DNA from: Sinobaca qinghaiensis
GTDB lineage: Bacteria; Bacillota; Bacilli; Bacillales; Marinococcaceae
DNA: 64,000 nt
Assembly (NCBI RefSeq): GCF_003610495.1
Contig: NZ_RAPK01000008.1
Location: 62,001 to 126,000, forward strand
Reading direction: 5' to 3'
Shown in pieces: positions 1-8,340 of the stretch (position 1 is the first letter of the stretch; every line of letters begins with the position of its first letter). A program made the position numbers and the translations under genes. The notes under the pieces were generated by a model. The model saw only the letters and a program-made list of their open reading frames with translations. It was not told where the DNA came from and did not search any database.

Positions 1-812
1 TCGGCCACAGCAAATTCCTTCGTTTCCTGCAGTGATTGGAAGTAGGATTCGTTTATTTCAATATTTTCGCCTTTAATGATCCGCTCCATGGCAAGCGTTA
101 AGTGAACGGCCAGGCCGATATATGCACTGTCGGCAAAGGAGTAGGGCAGTTCACTTTTAAAATCATGCAGCACGCCTTCAACGAGCGCCCAGCGTTCTTT
201 TTCCACCATACCCAGCAGCCGGTTTGATATGTCGCTTCCTGCCGGAGAGGGCTTCTGCTTCATCGTTTCCCGCATTAAATGAAAGAATTCATTTTCTCCA
301 AAAGTTTCCACCATCAGGCTGCTCATGGCACGCCTTCTTGATTTCTCGGTCCCGACCACTTCCACGCCGTATCCTCTTCTGCGAATCAGCTGTAAATCGA
401 AAAAAGACAGCCACTCCTCTGCTTTATCGAGATCGTGGCTGACTGTAGCTGCCGTCACGTTGAGCTCAACCGCCAGAGATGTAAGCTTGACCGGTTCATT
501 TGCTTCCAGAAGTGCACTCAGCAGCAGGGTTTTTCTTTCTTCCGGCGTATAGTCGGAGAAAGCAGAATGGCGAAGAAGAGCCAGCAGTTCGTTCCTGCTG
601 CTCTCCTCGCCAATGACTTCAATCCCTCTGCCTGTCTGCCTTCGCAGCGTTAAATGATACGGCTCTATTCTTTTTTCAAGGCCTTCCAGATCGCGGTGAA
701 TGGTACGGGCGCTGACGTTTAGCTCCCGTGCCGCTTCCGAAATCGGCACCATACCTTTTTGAGAAAGCAGATACTGCATGAGTTCACGTTCACGGGCTGT
801 AATATAGTCCAT
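1..812 (-). CDS. mtlR: Mannitol operon activator MtlR (BglG/PRD family), C-terminus off window
   Basis: Transcription activator of the mannitol PTS operon, cut by the left window edge (about 270 N-terminal residues seen). I translated it directly from the minus strand. The start ATG at 812 is preceded by a good AAGGGTG Shine-Dalgarno. The visible part begins with a winged-helix HTH (ISEAAREL then SARTIHRDL, about residues 23-43), followed by a second HTH (LTSLAVEL..TAATVSHDL, about 110-130) and the beginning of a PRD domain (about 205-270). This double-HTH plus PRD order is typical of MtlR/LicR-type regulators. The missing part should carry PRD2, EIIB-like and EIIA-like domains. It lies 23 bp downstream of mtlA on the same strand, so it is probably co-transcribed. 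Identity as MtlR rather than another PRD activator rests mainly on the mtlA neighbour. Confidence 0.85.
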   Translation of the reverse strand, partial: MDYITARERELMQYLLSQKGMVPISEAARELNVSARTIHRDLEGLEKRIEPYHLTLRRQTGRGIEVIGEESSRNELLALLRHSAFSDYTPEERKTLLLSALLEANEPVKLTSLAVELNVTAATVSHDLDKAEEWLSFFDLQLIRRRGYGVEVVGTEKSRRRAMSSLMVETFGENEFFHLMRETMKQKPSPAGSDISNRLLGMVEKERWALVEGVLHDFKSELPYSFADSAYIGLAVHLTLAMERIIKGENIEINESYFQSLQETKEFAVA

Positions 813-835
813 ACCGTTCACCCTTTTCGTGAAGC

Positions 836-2620
836 TTAGCTGATTTTATTTTCCTTCAGCCCCTCAACAAGCTCATCGTATTTCGGGCTGCCAAGGAAAT
901 TATCTACGGAAATGTGTGCTGCATCCGGACGTTTAGCTTTCGCACGCTCGGTTAAATCTTTGTGGGTAATAATGATATCTGCATCTTCCGGAATCTGGTT
1001 AATTGCTGAGTTGGTTACATGAATATCCAGTCCGGCTTTTTTCACTTTGTCTTTCATAACAGATGCACCCATTGCGCTTGATCCCATTCCGGCATCGCAG
1101 GCAAAAATGATTTTCTGGACATTCTGCGGATCGAATTCAGAAAGCGGCTTTTCCTGCGCCTGCTCTCCTCCGTCTTCTCTTCCCTTTAAATCTTCGACTA
1201 ACTCATCATATTTCGGACTGCCGAGGAAATTATCTACGGAAATATGCTCTGCATCCGGACGTTTTGCCTTCGCACGCTCGGTTAAATCTTTATGCGTAAT
1301 AATAATATCTGCACTGTCCGGAATCTGGTTAATCGCTGAGTTGGTCACATGAATATCCAGTCCGGCTTTTTTCACTTTATCCTTCATAACAGATGCACCC
1401 ATTGCGCTTGATCCCATTCCGGCATCACATGCGAAGATAATGCTGTTCACCTGGGCTTTCTTAGCAGAAGATGCAACCGGCTGGCTGCCGCCAAGCTGGG
1501 AAGCTGCCTGGCTCTTCTTGCCTTTCATGCTTTCCATTTTTGCTGCGGCACCGCTTAGATCTTCTTCTTCCTGCTTGGAAAAGCGGAGAATCGATCCTGC
1601 GATGACAAACGATACGGTTGTTGCTGCAAGAATACCGGCTGCAAGGCCAAGATAGTTGCTCGGGCTCGCCAGAACAAAGTAAGCGATAACGCTTCCCGGT
1701 GATGGTGGAGCCCCAAGGCCTGCACCAAACAGCTGGAAGGTGAAGATACCGGCCATGCCGCCGCCGATCGCTGCCAGAATAAGAACCGGCTTCATCAGTA
1801 CGTACGGGAAGTAAATCTCGTGAATTCCACCGAAGAAGTGAATAATCGAAGCACCTGCCGCTGAACCGCGTGCCATGCCTTTACCAAACACCATGTAGGC
1901 TAAAAGAATTCCCATACCCGGTCCCGGGTTGGTTTCCAAAAGGAACAGGACGGACTGGCCTGCCTGAGCTGTCTGCTCTAAAGCAAGCGGACTTAGTATC
2001 CCGTGGTTAATCGCGTTATTTAAGAAAAGTACTTTCGCCGGCTCAATGAAAATACTGACGAGTGGAAGCAGACCGAGACCGATAATCCAGTCTACGCCAT
2101 TTCCAAGTGCTCCAGTAAGGCCGGTAACAAGCGGCCCCACCGCGTATAGTCCGAATATGGCAAGAATAGCACCAATAATACCGGAGGAGAAGTTGTTCAC
2201 AAGCATTTCAAATCCCTGCTTGATCTTTCCATCCACCGCCTGGTCAAACTTCTTGATGGCGTAGCCGCCTAACGGCCCCATCATCATGGCACCGAGGAAC
2301 ATTGGAATCTCTGCTCCTGCGATAACCCCCATTGTAGCAATGGCGCCGACGACCCCGCCGCGCATATCGCCGTGAACCATCCGTCCGCCGGTAAAGCCGA
2401 TCAAAAGCGGAAGCAGGTAGGTCAGCATCGGGCCGACTACGTTATCTGCGATGTTTGCAACCGGAATCGGGCCGTCTGCAATAAAAAGAGCTGTAATGAT
2501 ACCCCAGGCAATAAATGCCCCAATGTTTGGCATAATCATGCCGCTTAAATAACTGCCGAACCGCTGCACCTTCGCACGCATGCTGCCTTTGCTCTGTACT
2601 TCTCCTTGAGCTGTACTCAT
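836..2620 (-). CDS. mtlA: PTS mannitol transporter EIICBB (MtlA with two EIIB domains)
   Basis: Membrane permease and phosphotransfer subunit that imports mannitol and phosphorylates it to mannitol-1-phosphate. Start chosen at 2620 (AAGGAGGCG Shine-Dalgarno), giving 594 residues. Residues about 10-345 are the hydrophobic IIC domain with the conserved GGIHEIYFP loop. Then come a charged linker and two EIIB domains in tandem. Each contains the phosphocysteine loop FACDAGMGSS, with Cys at about 398 and 508. The two domains differ at only a handful of positions over about 85 residues and are nearly identical at DNA level (about 1181-1450 and 851-1120). B. subtilis-type MtlA is IICB of about 480 residues and E. 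coli MtlA is IICBA, so IICBB is unusual. No EIIA (mtlF) or mtlD is in the window; they may lie beyond mtlR. Confidence 0.95.
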   Translation of the reverse strand: MSTAQGEVQSKGSMRAKVQRFGSYLSGMIMPNIGAFIAWGIITALFIADGPIPVANIADNVVGPMLTYLLPLLIGFTGGRMVHGDMRGGVVGAIATMGVIAGAEIPMFLGAMMMGPLGGYAIKKFDQAVDGKIKQGFEMLVNNFSSGIIGAILAIFGLYAVGPLVTGLTGALGNGVDWIIGLGLLPLVSIFIEPAKVLFLNNAINHGILSPLALEQTAQAGQSVLFLLETNPGPGMGILLAYMVFGKGMARGSAAGASIIHFFGGIHEIYFPYVLMKPVLILAAIGGGMAGIFTFQLFGAGLGAPPSPGSVIAYFVLASPSNYLGLAAGILAATTVSFVIAGSILRFSKQEEEDLSGAAAKMESMKGKKSQAASQLGGSQPVASSAKKAQVNSIIFACDAGMGSSAMGASVMKDKVKKAGLDIHVTNSAINQIPDSADIIITHKDLTERAKAKRPDAEHISVDNFLGSPKYDELVEDLKGREDGGEQAQEKPLSEFDPQNVQKIIFACDAGMGSSAMGASVMKDKVKKAGLDIHVTNSAINQIPEDADIIITHKDLTERAKAKRPDAAHISVDNFLGSPKYDELVEGLKENKIS

Positions 2621-2726
2621 AGTAAACGCCTCCTTGTTTATTAAAAGATATGCTGTCACGATTTAAATACTTTCTGCATGAACAGCACTATTTCTGATGA
2701 TGAATAATTATCATTGCTGTATCTTT

Positions 2727-2755
2727 ATAATAAAGCGTTACCACTGCGTCTACAA
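2727..2755 (-). promoter_or_regulatory. mtlA sigma-A promoter with cre-like site in the spacer
   Basis: On the minus strand TTGTAG (2750-2755), 17 bp, TATTAT (2727-2732). A cre-like sequence, TGGTAACGCTTTAT (2730-2743), lies in the spacer and matches the TGNNANCGNTNNCA core except for the last two bases. This fits CcpA repression of a sugar PTS gene, but it is pattern matching only. Confidence 0.45.
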
Positions 2756-2802
2756 CAAAAGGAAAACTCTAATTCGACAGGAGCATTGTTGACAACATTT
2801 AA

Positions 2803-2831
2803 TAAGCCTGTCTCAAAAAGAGACAGGCTTA
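2803..2831 (-). terminator. Terminator after aldo/keto reductase
   Basis: Perfect 12-bp inverted repeat TAAGCCTGTCTC / GAGACAGGCTTA with a 5-base loop, just beyond the stop codon of the minus-strand reductase. The T-tail is weak (TTATTAAA). Confidence 0.7.
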
Positions 2832-2840
2832 TACTTCAGC

Positions 2841-3836
2841 TTATTCTGATTTGGCGGGCGGAGCCATAAACTCCGGACCGATTGGCTCTTTAATATGCTT
2901 GCCGACGATTTCATTTACTGCCTGATGATCGGTGTCATCAAGTTTCCAGTCCATCGCTTCTTCTATCGCATCCAGCTGATCTGGTCTTCTGGCACCCCAC
3001 AGGGCAATATCAGATCCGGGCTGGTCAAGTACCCAGCGGATTGCCAGATGAATTACATGCTTATTGTATTTATTCTGCACGTACTGATCGAGTTCGTTTA
3101 CTGCGGCAATATAATTCGGCAGAGTGTCCTCCTGGAATTTTGGATCATTGTTACGCAGATCGTCTCCTTTGAACGTGCGGTCTGCCGACATTTTTCCGCT
3201 CAGCAGGCCGCGGCACAGGCTGCCGTATGAAAGGTTTGTAATGTCGTGTTTCCGGGTGTAGGGAAGAATATCTTCTTCAATGCCTCTTTCAAAAATATTA
3301 TACGGCGGCTGAAGCACGTGTACGGGCGCCGTTTTCTGAAATTCGTCAATCTGCTCTGGTGTAAAGTTACTGAGACCGATTGCTCTTATCTTGCCTTCGT
3401 CAAACAGCCTTTTCATTACAGCAGCTGTCTCTTCCATATTTATCTCAGGGTCAGGCCAGTGTACATGGTAAATATCAATGTAATCGCTGCGGAGACGACG
3501 CAGGGAATCTTCTACTTCTTTTTGGATCCGGGCTTCTGATCCATCTCTGTACATACCGCCCTCTTCCGTCCAGTTCAGCCCAGCTTTGGTCGACAGCACA
3601 ATATTATTTCTGCCGCCATACTGTTCGACCGCTTTTCCGACCAGTTCTTCCGATTCGCCTAATCCATAGGCAGGTGCTGTATCGATAAGAGAGATTCCTT
3701 TATCTAAAGCAGCGTGAATCGTTTTAATAGAATCTTCCTCATTCGTTCCTCCCCACATTTTGCCGCCGATAGCCCACGTGCCGAGACCAATGCGGGAAGC
3801 TTCTATGCCAGTATTCGCAATTTTAGTCGTTTCCAT
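2841..3836 (-). CDS. Aldo/keto reductase, IolS/YhdN-like
   Basis: Cytosolic NADP(H)-dependent oxidoreductase of the aldo/keto reductase superfamily (331 residues, normal length). The catalytic tetrad is visible: Asp52, Tyr57 (IDTAPAYG), Lys84 (STKAG) and His126 (YHVHWPDP). The LSYGSLCRGLLSGK stretch and the C-terminal part containing ALWGARRPDQL fit the cofactor-binding end of the AKR11/IolS-like group. The substrate cannot be read from the sequence. It is a single gene, with a terminator after it and its own promoter region between 3837 and the ArsA terminator. Alternatives such as a general stress YhdN-type or an inositol-related IolS-type reductase cannot be separated here. Confidence 0.88.
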   Translation of the reverse strand: METTKIANTGIEASRIGLGTWAIGGKMWGGTNEEDSIKTIHAALDKGISLIDTAPAYGLGESEELVGKAVEQYGGRNNIVLSTKAGLNWTEEGGMYRDGSEARIQKEVEDSLRRLRSDYIDIYHVHWPDPEINMEETAAVMKRLFDEGKIRAIGLSNFTPEQIDEFQKTAPVHVLQPPYNIFERGIEEDILPYTRKHDITNLSYGSLCRGLLSGKMSADRTFKGDDLRNNDPKFQEDTLPNYIAAVNELDQYVQNKYNKHVIHLAIRWVLDQPGSDIALWGARRPDQLDAIEEAMDWKLDDTDHQAVNEIVGKHIKEPIGPEFMAPPAKSE

Positions 3837-3916
3837 TTTTATAGAACCTCCTGGATAAATGAATTATCCTACACTCATTACCGTTTTTTCTTTCTTTTAA
3901 ACAATTATGTCAGGGA

Positions 3917-3943
3917 AAAAAGCGCACCCGCGGGCACGCTTTT
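3917..3943 (-). terminator. Terminator of the cstA operon
   Basis: Hairpin AAAAGCG...CGCTTTT with a GC-rich inner stem (CCCGCGGG), directly after the stop codon of the ArsA-type ATPase gene. Confidence 0.7.
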
Positions 3944-3945
3944 AA

Positions 3946-4884
3946 TTAGTCAGGAACAACGGCATCCGCCATCGTTTTAATATCTTCAATTGAATGAATG
4001 TCCTCTTCCAGAAGTGGCAGGAACGTCTTCTGCTGGTTCGGAAAGGCTTCTTTAATCTGCTCGATGTAGGCAGCTTCCTGCGCCCTTCTTTTTTGTATAA
4101 AAGAACTGTTTCCAGCAGATTCCGGCATGCATTTATTAATCAGGACCGCCGGCACCGGCATATTCACCTGCTCTAATAGCTGCAGGGCGCGCTTTGTTTC
4201 CGCAATAGGAAGCTTTTCCGGCACAAGCACATACACACAGGCTGTCCGCTTTGGATCCATCAAAATGCGGCGGACCCGGGAAAAGCGGTCTTTTCGCTCC
4301 ATTAATATCTGATAGATCGGATCTTCGACCGGCTCGCCGTCATTCATCCATTCTGAATAGTTATCATTGACTTTGCTTCTGCGCTTGAGCATTCCTTCCA
4401 TCCAGGCTTCCATCATTTCCGGCAGCGACAGGAGCCGGACCGTATGACCAGTCGGCGCGGTATCAAATACGATTGTATCCACCGTCTCCTTTTCTTCCAG
4501 AATAATATGGATCAGCCTGTCGAACAAGGCGGACTCATCCGATCCCGGCGAGACGGCCGCCATGTCGATCTGTCTGTTTACCTCATCGGCCATTGAGGAG
4601 CGCACCACGCCTTTAAGGTTCTGCTTGACCCGTTCAATATAACGCCGCGCTTCTTTCTCCGGATCGATTTCCATTCCCCATAGATTATCTGCCAGCGCGG
4701 TTTTTTCATCGCCTATCGCCTGGTCAAACAAGTCGCTCAGGTTATGGGCAGGATCCGTAGAAACGAGCAGCGTACGGTATCCTGCCTTTGCAGAAGCAAA
4801 AGCGAAAGCAGAGGCGGAGGTGGATTTCCCTACGCCCCCCTTTCCTCCAAAAAACAAAATTTCTTTTTTAAATAAGGTTTTCAT
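3946..4884 (-). CDS. ArsA/Get3-family ATPase (cstA operon)
   Basis: Cytosolic P-loop ATPase of the ArsA/Get3 family (312 residues). A deviant Walker A, GGKGGVGKST, is at 13-22. STDPAHNLSD at 42-51 is the switch I region, and DTAPTGHTVR at 141-150 the switch II region. Only one ATPase domain is present, as in Get3-like members, not the two-domain arsenite pump ATPase. No arsB, arsR or arsC lies nearby, so an arsenic role is unlikely. The gene is third in an operon: cstA, small CC-terminal protein, this ATPase (31 bp gap). The context suggests assistance to the CstA transporter or to its small partner, for example in membrane insertion or metal handling. That role is inference. Confidence 0.85.
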   Translation of the reverse strand: MKTLFKKEILFFGGKGGVGKSTSASAFAFASAKAGYRTLLVSTDPAHNLSDLFDQAIGDEKTALADNLWGMEIDPEKEARRYIERVKQNLKGVVRSSMADEVNRQIDMAAVSPGSDESALFDRLIHIILEEKETVDTIVFDTAPTGHTVRLLSLPEMMEAWMEGMLKRRSKVNDNYSEWMNDGEPVEDPIYQILMERKDRFSRVRRILMDPKRTACVYVLVPEKLPIAETKRALQLLEQVNMPVPAVLINKCMPESAGNSSFIQKRRAQEAAYIEQIKEAFPNQQKTFLPLLEEDIHSIEDIKTMADAVVPD

Positions 4885-4915
4885 ACGATCTCCTTCTTAT
4901 CGTTACGTCCATCAA

Positions 4916-5179
4916 TCAACAGCAGCGGATGCCGGTGAGTGGTGAATTTTCCATTCCCATCCGCTTATGCCAGTCATGAAAATTTTCCAGCATCTCCGGA
5001 TATAATTCAAGCGTATAGTAAGAGACCGGGTTAGGCAGGCCGAGCAGTTCCGAAAAACAGAGCAGCATAAACAGATCCTCTTCGTCGCGGAGCTCTCTTT
5101 TTCGTTCTGCCTGATGAGGCAGGCTGATTACTTCTTCATAGTAAGCCAGCCACTGCTTTATGGTGTCCTGAAACCCCAT
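4916..5179 (-). CDS. Small Cys-Cys-terminated protein (cory-CC-star-like), CstA partner
   Basis: Small soluble protein of 87 residues whose last residues are GIRCC, followed by stop. It is rich in acidic, aromatic and leucine residues and has no signal peptide or membrane helix. I recall an NCBI family called 'cory-CC-star' with this size, this invariant C-terminal Cys-Cys and this kind of neighbourhood; I could not search it. E. coli CstA is accompanied by YbdD, a different small protein that, from memory, also ends in Arg-Cys-Cys. The gene sits 17 bp after cstA and 31 bp before the ArsA-type ATPase gene, so all three are almost certainly one operon. The C-terminal Cys pair could bind a metal or form a redox pair. 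Function unknown. Confidence 0.7.
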   Translation of the reverse strand: MGFQDTIKQWLAYYEEVISLPHQAERKRELRDEEDLFMLLCFSELLGLPNPVSYYTLELYPEMLENFHDWHKRMGMENSPLTGIRCC

Positions 5180-5196
5180 GTATCATCCCTCCTCTT

Positions 5197-6942
5197 TTAA
5201 TCCTGATCCGGCTCCGTGTTCGGCGGTTCCCTGCGGAACAGCATCACCGCTTCAAGCAGAATCCAGATAGTAAATCCTAAAATAATCGATCCCATCACAA
5301 ACAATAAGATCTGCGCTTCGCCTCCGCCCATTCCGGACCATTGGAACACGACCTGGTTAATCATCGCCCAAAGCGTCATGAATAAGAGGAAAAGCATCGG
5401 CACAAAGGTGAAAAGGAAATTGCGTCCTTTGCGGCGCAGCCAGATGCTGATGAGCAGCAGGCTGATACCGGCGAGAAGCTGGTTGGATGTACCAAATAAA
5501 GGCCAGAGAAGGTAGCCGCCGGAACCAAATCCGCGGTCTCCTCCCGGAAGAAGAACAAGTGCCATGCTTCCTGCCACCGCAATAGAAGTAGCTACATGTT
5601 TTTTTGTAAGCGGCTTGACGTTGTATTCCTGGCCAAGCTCGGAAATAATATAGCGCATAAGCCGTACGGACGTATCAAGCGTTGTAGCGGCAAAGCTGAC
5701 AACGATAACGGCCACAATCGTTTCTGCCGTTCCCGGCGGAAGCCCAAGACCGCCCGCAAGCTGTCCCGCGCCTCCGATAAAGTACGTCAGTCCATCTGCA
5801 TTTGCTGTGTTATAGCTGTCATAGGCATTCAAAAATTCTGTCTGTGTCGCAAAAAAAGTACTTACTGCCAGAATCGTTACAAGGGCAAGTACGCCTTCTC
5901 CCACAGCTCCAAAGTAGCCGACAAAACGGGCATCTGTTTCTTTATTAAGCTGCTTTGACGTTGTGCCGGAAGAAACAAGGCCGTGAAAACCTGAAATCGC
6001 GCCGCAGGCTATCGTAATAAACAGCAGCGGAAACCAGGAAACATCAAGAACACTCCGCGTTACCGGAGCTGTCATTTCTGCTGCCGGCCAGGTGAAGAAC
6101 AAACCAAGGTATAAAATAGCCAGGCCGACAACCAGCTGGTGGGAGTTAATGAAATCCCGGGGCTGAAGCAGCTTCCATACCGGAAGGACAGAAGCTATGT
6201 ATACGTAAATCATTAGTATGGCGATCCATATCATAAAGGCAACGGAAATCGCGTCCAGTCCAGCGAACACCGTATTTCCTTCTCCTCCAAAATAGCCTAC
6301 CAGATCAATCTGCAGAGCAGGAATGGCGCTTGCGGCAATAGCGGCGCCATACATAACAGCAAGTCCCACGAGGGAAGGAATCAGCATGCTCTTTCCCTTC
6401 CGGTTCACCGTATAACCAATCCAGATAGCAAGCGGAATTTGAATAAATACTGAAATAACGCTGGCCGGAAAGGTAATAAACAGGTTGGCAATAACCCAGG
6501 CAAACACGGCGTTTACCATTAACACCAGAATTAAAATAATGAACAAGAACAGCAGCTTGGCACGGCGGCCGATAATTTTCTCCGCCAGCGTTCCAATCGA
6601 CTGCCCCTTGTTGCGGACCGACAGCACGAGCGTTCCGAAATCGTGTACGCCGGCTGCAAATACGGTACCAAGAATCACCCATAAAAATGCCGGAAGCCAG
6701 CCCCAGTAAACAGCAATAGCCGGTCCCACAATCGGTGCCGCTCCGGCTACAGAAGTAAAATGGTGGCCCCAGAGAACAAATTTATTGGTCGGTACAAAAT
6801 CGACCCCGTCCCTGAATTCATGAGCCGGCGTGCGGAAATTCGGATCGAGCCGGTAAATTCGTTCTGCTATAAATTTTGAATAATAACGGTATCCTAAAGC
6901 AAATACGGTAAAACCAATGATGGCTAGTAATATAGCTGGCAT
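5197..6942 (-). CDS. cstA: Carbon starvation protein CstA, pyruvate/peptide transporter
   Basis: Polytopic inner-membrane transporter of the CstA family (581 residues, about 16 hydrophobic segments). Members in enterobacteria import pyruvate and have been linked to peptide use during starvation. Family features seen: an N-terminal TM with YRYYSKFIAERIYRLDP, the FVLWGHHFTSVAGAAPIVGPA segment around 55-75, and HDFGTLVLSVRNKGQSIG. Start ATG at 6942 follows a GGGGGA-type Shine-Dalgarno. It is the first gene of the cstA/CC-protein/ArsA-ATPase operon. Upstream, 6975-6996 contains two AAGCGCT motifs and a poor cre-like sequence, so carbon control is possible but not demonstrated. Confidence 0.93.
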   Translation of the reverse strand: MPAILLAIIGFTVFALGYRYYSKFIAERIYRLDPNFRTPAHEFRDGVDFVPTNKFVLWGHHFTSVAGAAPIVGPAIAVYWGWLPAFLWVILGTVFAAGVHDFGTLVLSVRNKGQSIGTLAEKIIGRRAKLLFLFIILILVLMVNAVFAWVIANLFITFPASVISVFIQIPLAIWIGYTVNRKGKSMLIPSLVGLAVMYGAAIAASAIPALQIDLVGYFGGEGNTVFAGLDAISVAFMIWIAILMIYVYIASVLPVWKLLQPRDFINSHQLVVGLAILYLGLFFTWPAAEMTAPVTRSVLDVSWFPLLFITIACGAISGFHGLVSSGTTSKQLNKETDARFVGYFGAVGEGVLALVTILAVSTFFATQTEFLNAYDSYNTANADGLTYFIGGAGQLAGGLGLPPGTAETIVAVIVVSFAATTLDTSVRLMRYIISELGQEYNVKPLTKKHVATSIAVAGSMALVLLPGGDRGFGSGGYLLWPLFGTSNQLLAGISLLLISIWLRRKGRNFLFTFVPMLFLLFMTLWAMINQVVFQWSGMGGGEAQILLFVMGSIILGFTIWILLEAVMLFRREPPNTEPDQD

Positions 6943-7058
6943 TCTGCTCCCCCTTTTCTCTTTTCCCCTCCAAAGAAAGCGCTTTATTTAAGCGCTGTAA
7001 GGAAAGTATATAAGAAAAGTCAGAGAATTACGATAGTTAATAGCCATTCCATTGTTTA

Positions 7059-7514
7059 TCAGCTTCCGAGCGTGCCTATAAACTGTACGGAAAGAAAAAT
7101 AAGCAGCAAAAACAACGGCCCGAGAGCTGCCAGTAAATAAGAGGCCCCTTTGGATTTCACGACCTGGCTGCAGAAAAAGGAAATGGAAGAAGCCATGGTT
7201 ACGCCGATAAAATAGCCTTCCAGATTATACGTAAAAATAATAAACAGCCCGTAAAGCAGCCCTACCGTTCCAAAAATAATAATACCCAGAATAGGATAGA
7301 CAATCCCGTTTTCCAGAGGGCGCAGGAACCGAAGCAGAAACATACCGGCAAGCGACCCTATGTATGTATGGAAAACGAGCACCGCGGCAAGCAGTTCAAA
7401 ATCGCTGATTTCTCCTAAGCTTACTATATAAAATATCAACATAAGCAGCGTTACCGTAGTGGAGAGACCGCTCCCTTTTAAATAGGCCAAAAGTAAATTG
7501 CCTGGTATGTTCAT
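7059..7514 (-). CDS. Hypothetical integral membrane protein, about 5 TM
   Basis: Membrane protein of 151 residues made almost entirely of hydrophobic segments (about 15-35, 40-62, 72-95, 98-112 and 125-148). It has few charged residues and no signal peptidase site. I do not recognise the family. It is monocistronic between the cstA operon and the divergent thiT leader, on the minus strand. ATG at 7514 was taken as start; upstream (AGAAAGGCTGG) there is an acceptable Shine-Dalgarno. Nothing in the context points to a function. Confidence 0.65.
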   Translation of the reverse strand: MNIPGNLLLAYLKGSGLSTTVTLLMLIFYIVSLGEISDFELLAAVLVFHTYIGSLAGMFLLRFLRPLENGIVYPILGIIIFGTVGLLYGLFIIFTYNLEGYFIGVTMASSISFFCSQVVKSKGASYLLAALGPLFLLLIFLSVQFIGTLGS

Positions 7515-7586
7515 TCGTTTATTCCAGCCTTTCTCTAGTTGTTCTTCTGTTCCTTACCCTTCTTTATTTAGATTTATGCTTCTCCC

Positions 7587-7614
7587 TTGATTTTGCCGTC
7601 AGAATCCGTATGAT
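7587..7614 (+). promoter_or_regulatory. thiT promoter
   Basis: TTGATT (7587-7592), 16 bp, TATGAT (7609-7614), placing the transcription start about 15 bp before the TPP riboswitch. Confidence 0.55.
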
Positions 7615-7633
7615 AAGAATGGAATCAAATAAA

Positions 7634-7720
7634 AACCACTAGAGGTGTCGTTGGACTGAGAGAGGCAGGGCCTCAACTCTTGGAACCTGAACTGGGTGAT
7701 GCCAGCGTAGGGAAGTGGCG
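7634..7720 (+). promoter_or_regulatory. TPP riboswitch (thi box) upstream of thiT
   Basis: Contains the conserved thi-box elements ACTGAGAGAGG, GGAACCTGAACTGGGTGATG and CCAGCGTAGGGAAGTGG. P1 is closed by CCACT (7636-7640) with AGTGG (7714-7718). The aptamer ends about 65 nt before the thiT ATG. No strong intrinsic terminator follows, so control may be at translation or by a weaker structure around 7725-7780. Confidence 0.95.
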
Positions 7721-7783
7721 AAAGCTCTATACATAATAGCAGCCTCGTCTTTCCTGTCTCTGTAGTTGGGAAAGGAGCAGTAT

Positions 7784-8338
7784 ATGAAACATCAAAGACT
7801 TGTCATTATGATCGAAATCTCGCTCATGGCTGCCTTATCCATTATTTTAAGCTACGTGCAGTTCGGCGCTTTATGGGCGATGGGAGGATCCATCTCCCTG
7901 ATTATGATTCCGATTTTTGTTATTGCTTTCCGGCGCGGCTGGAAGGCCGGTGCCCTGACAGGTTTTATTGTAGGGCTTCTTCAGCTTTTTACCGGAGCAA
8001 CGATCGTTCATCCGGTACAGCTTGTGCTCGAGTATCCGGTTGCTTATACGGTGCTTGGTACTGCCGGTTTGTTTGTTACCTCCCGTTCATTTGCAAAGGG
8101 AGTGCCTTATGTCTCTATTGTGATCGGCGTACTGGCCGCCGCTCTGCTGCGGTTTATCGACCATTTCGCATCAGGCGTAATCTGGTTTGGCGCCTACGCC
8201 GGCGACATGCCGGTCGTTCTGTACTCAGCTGTTTACAATGCATCCTACCTGATTCCCGAAGTACTGATTACGATCGTTATTATCGTGCTGCTTGCCAAGT
8301 ATTCACCGGCCTTCTTCCGTGCCCCGAAAACATTGTAG
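7784..8338 (+). CDS. thiT: ECF thiamine transporter S component ThiT
   Basis: Membrane-embedded substrate-binding S component of the energy-coupling factor thiamine transporter; it works with the shared EcfA/A'/T module, which is not in this window. ATG at 7784 was chosen because GGGAAAGGAG lies just upstream, giving 184 residues and about six TM segments. The family pattern is present: an N-terminal AALSIILSY helix, FRRGWKAGALTGFIVGLLQ, and the aromatic-rich RFIDHFASGVIWFGAYAG stretch that forms the thiamine pocket in known ThiT. The TPP riboswitch directly upstream supports thiamine as substrate. The 3' end is convergent with the next gene, with only 2 bp between the stops. Confidence 0.95.
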   Translation: MKHQRLVIMIEISLMAALSIILSYVQFGALWAMGGSISLIMIPIFVIAFRRGWKAGALTGFIVGLLQLFTGATIVHPVQLVLEYPVAYTVLGTAGLFVTSRSFAKGVPYVSIVIGVLAAALLRFIDHFASGVIWFGAYAGDMPVVLYSAVYNASYLIPEVLITIVIIVLLAKYSPAFFRAPKTL

Positions 8339-8340
8339 AC

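Noticed and set aside
3946-4884. Arsenic resistance locus
   Set aside because: The ArsA-type ATPase has one domain and sits with cstA; no arsB, arsC, arsR or arsD is present.
6975-6996. CcpA cre site upstream of cstA
   Set aside because: It deviates from the TGNNANCGNTNNCA core at three of the fixed positions; left only as a remark.
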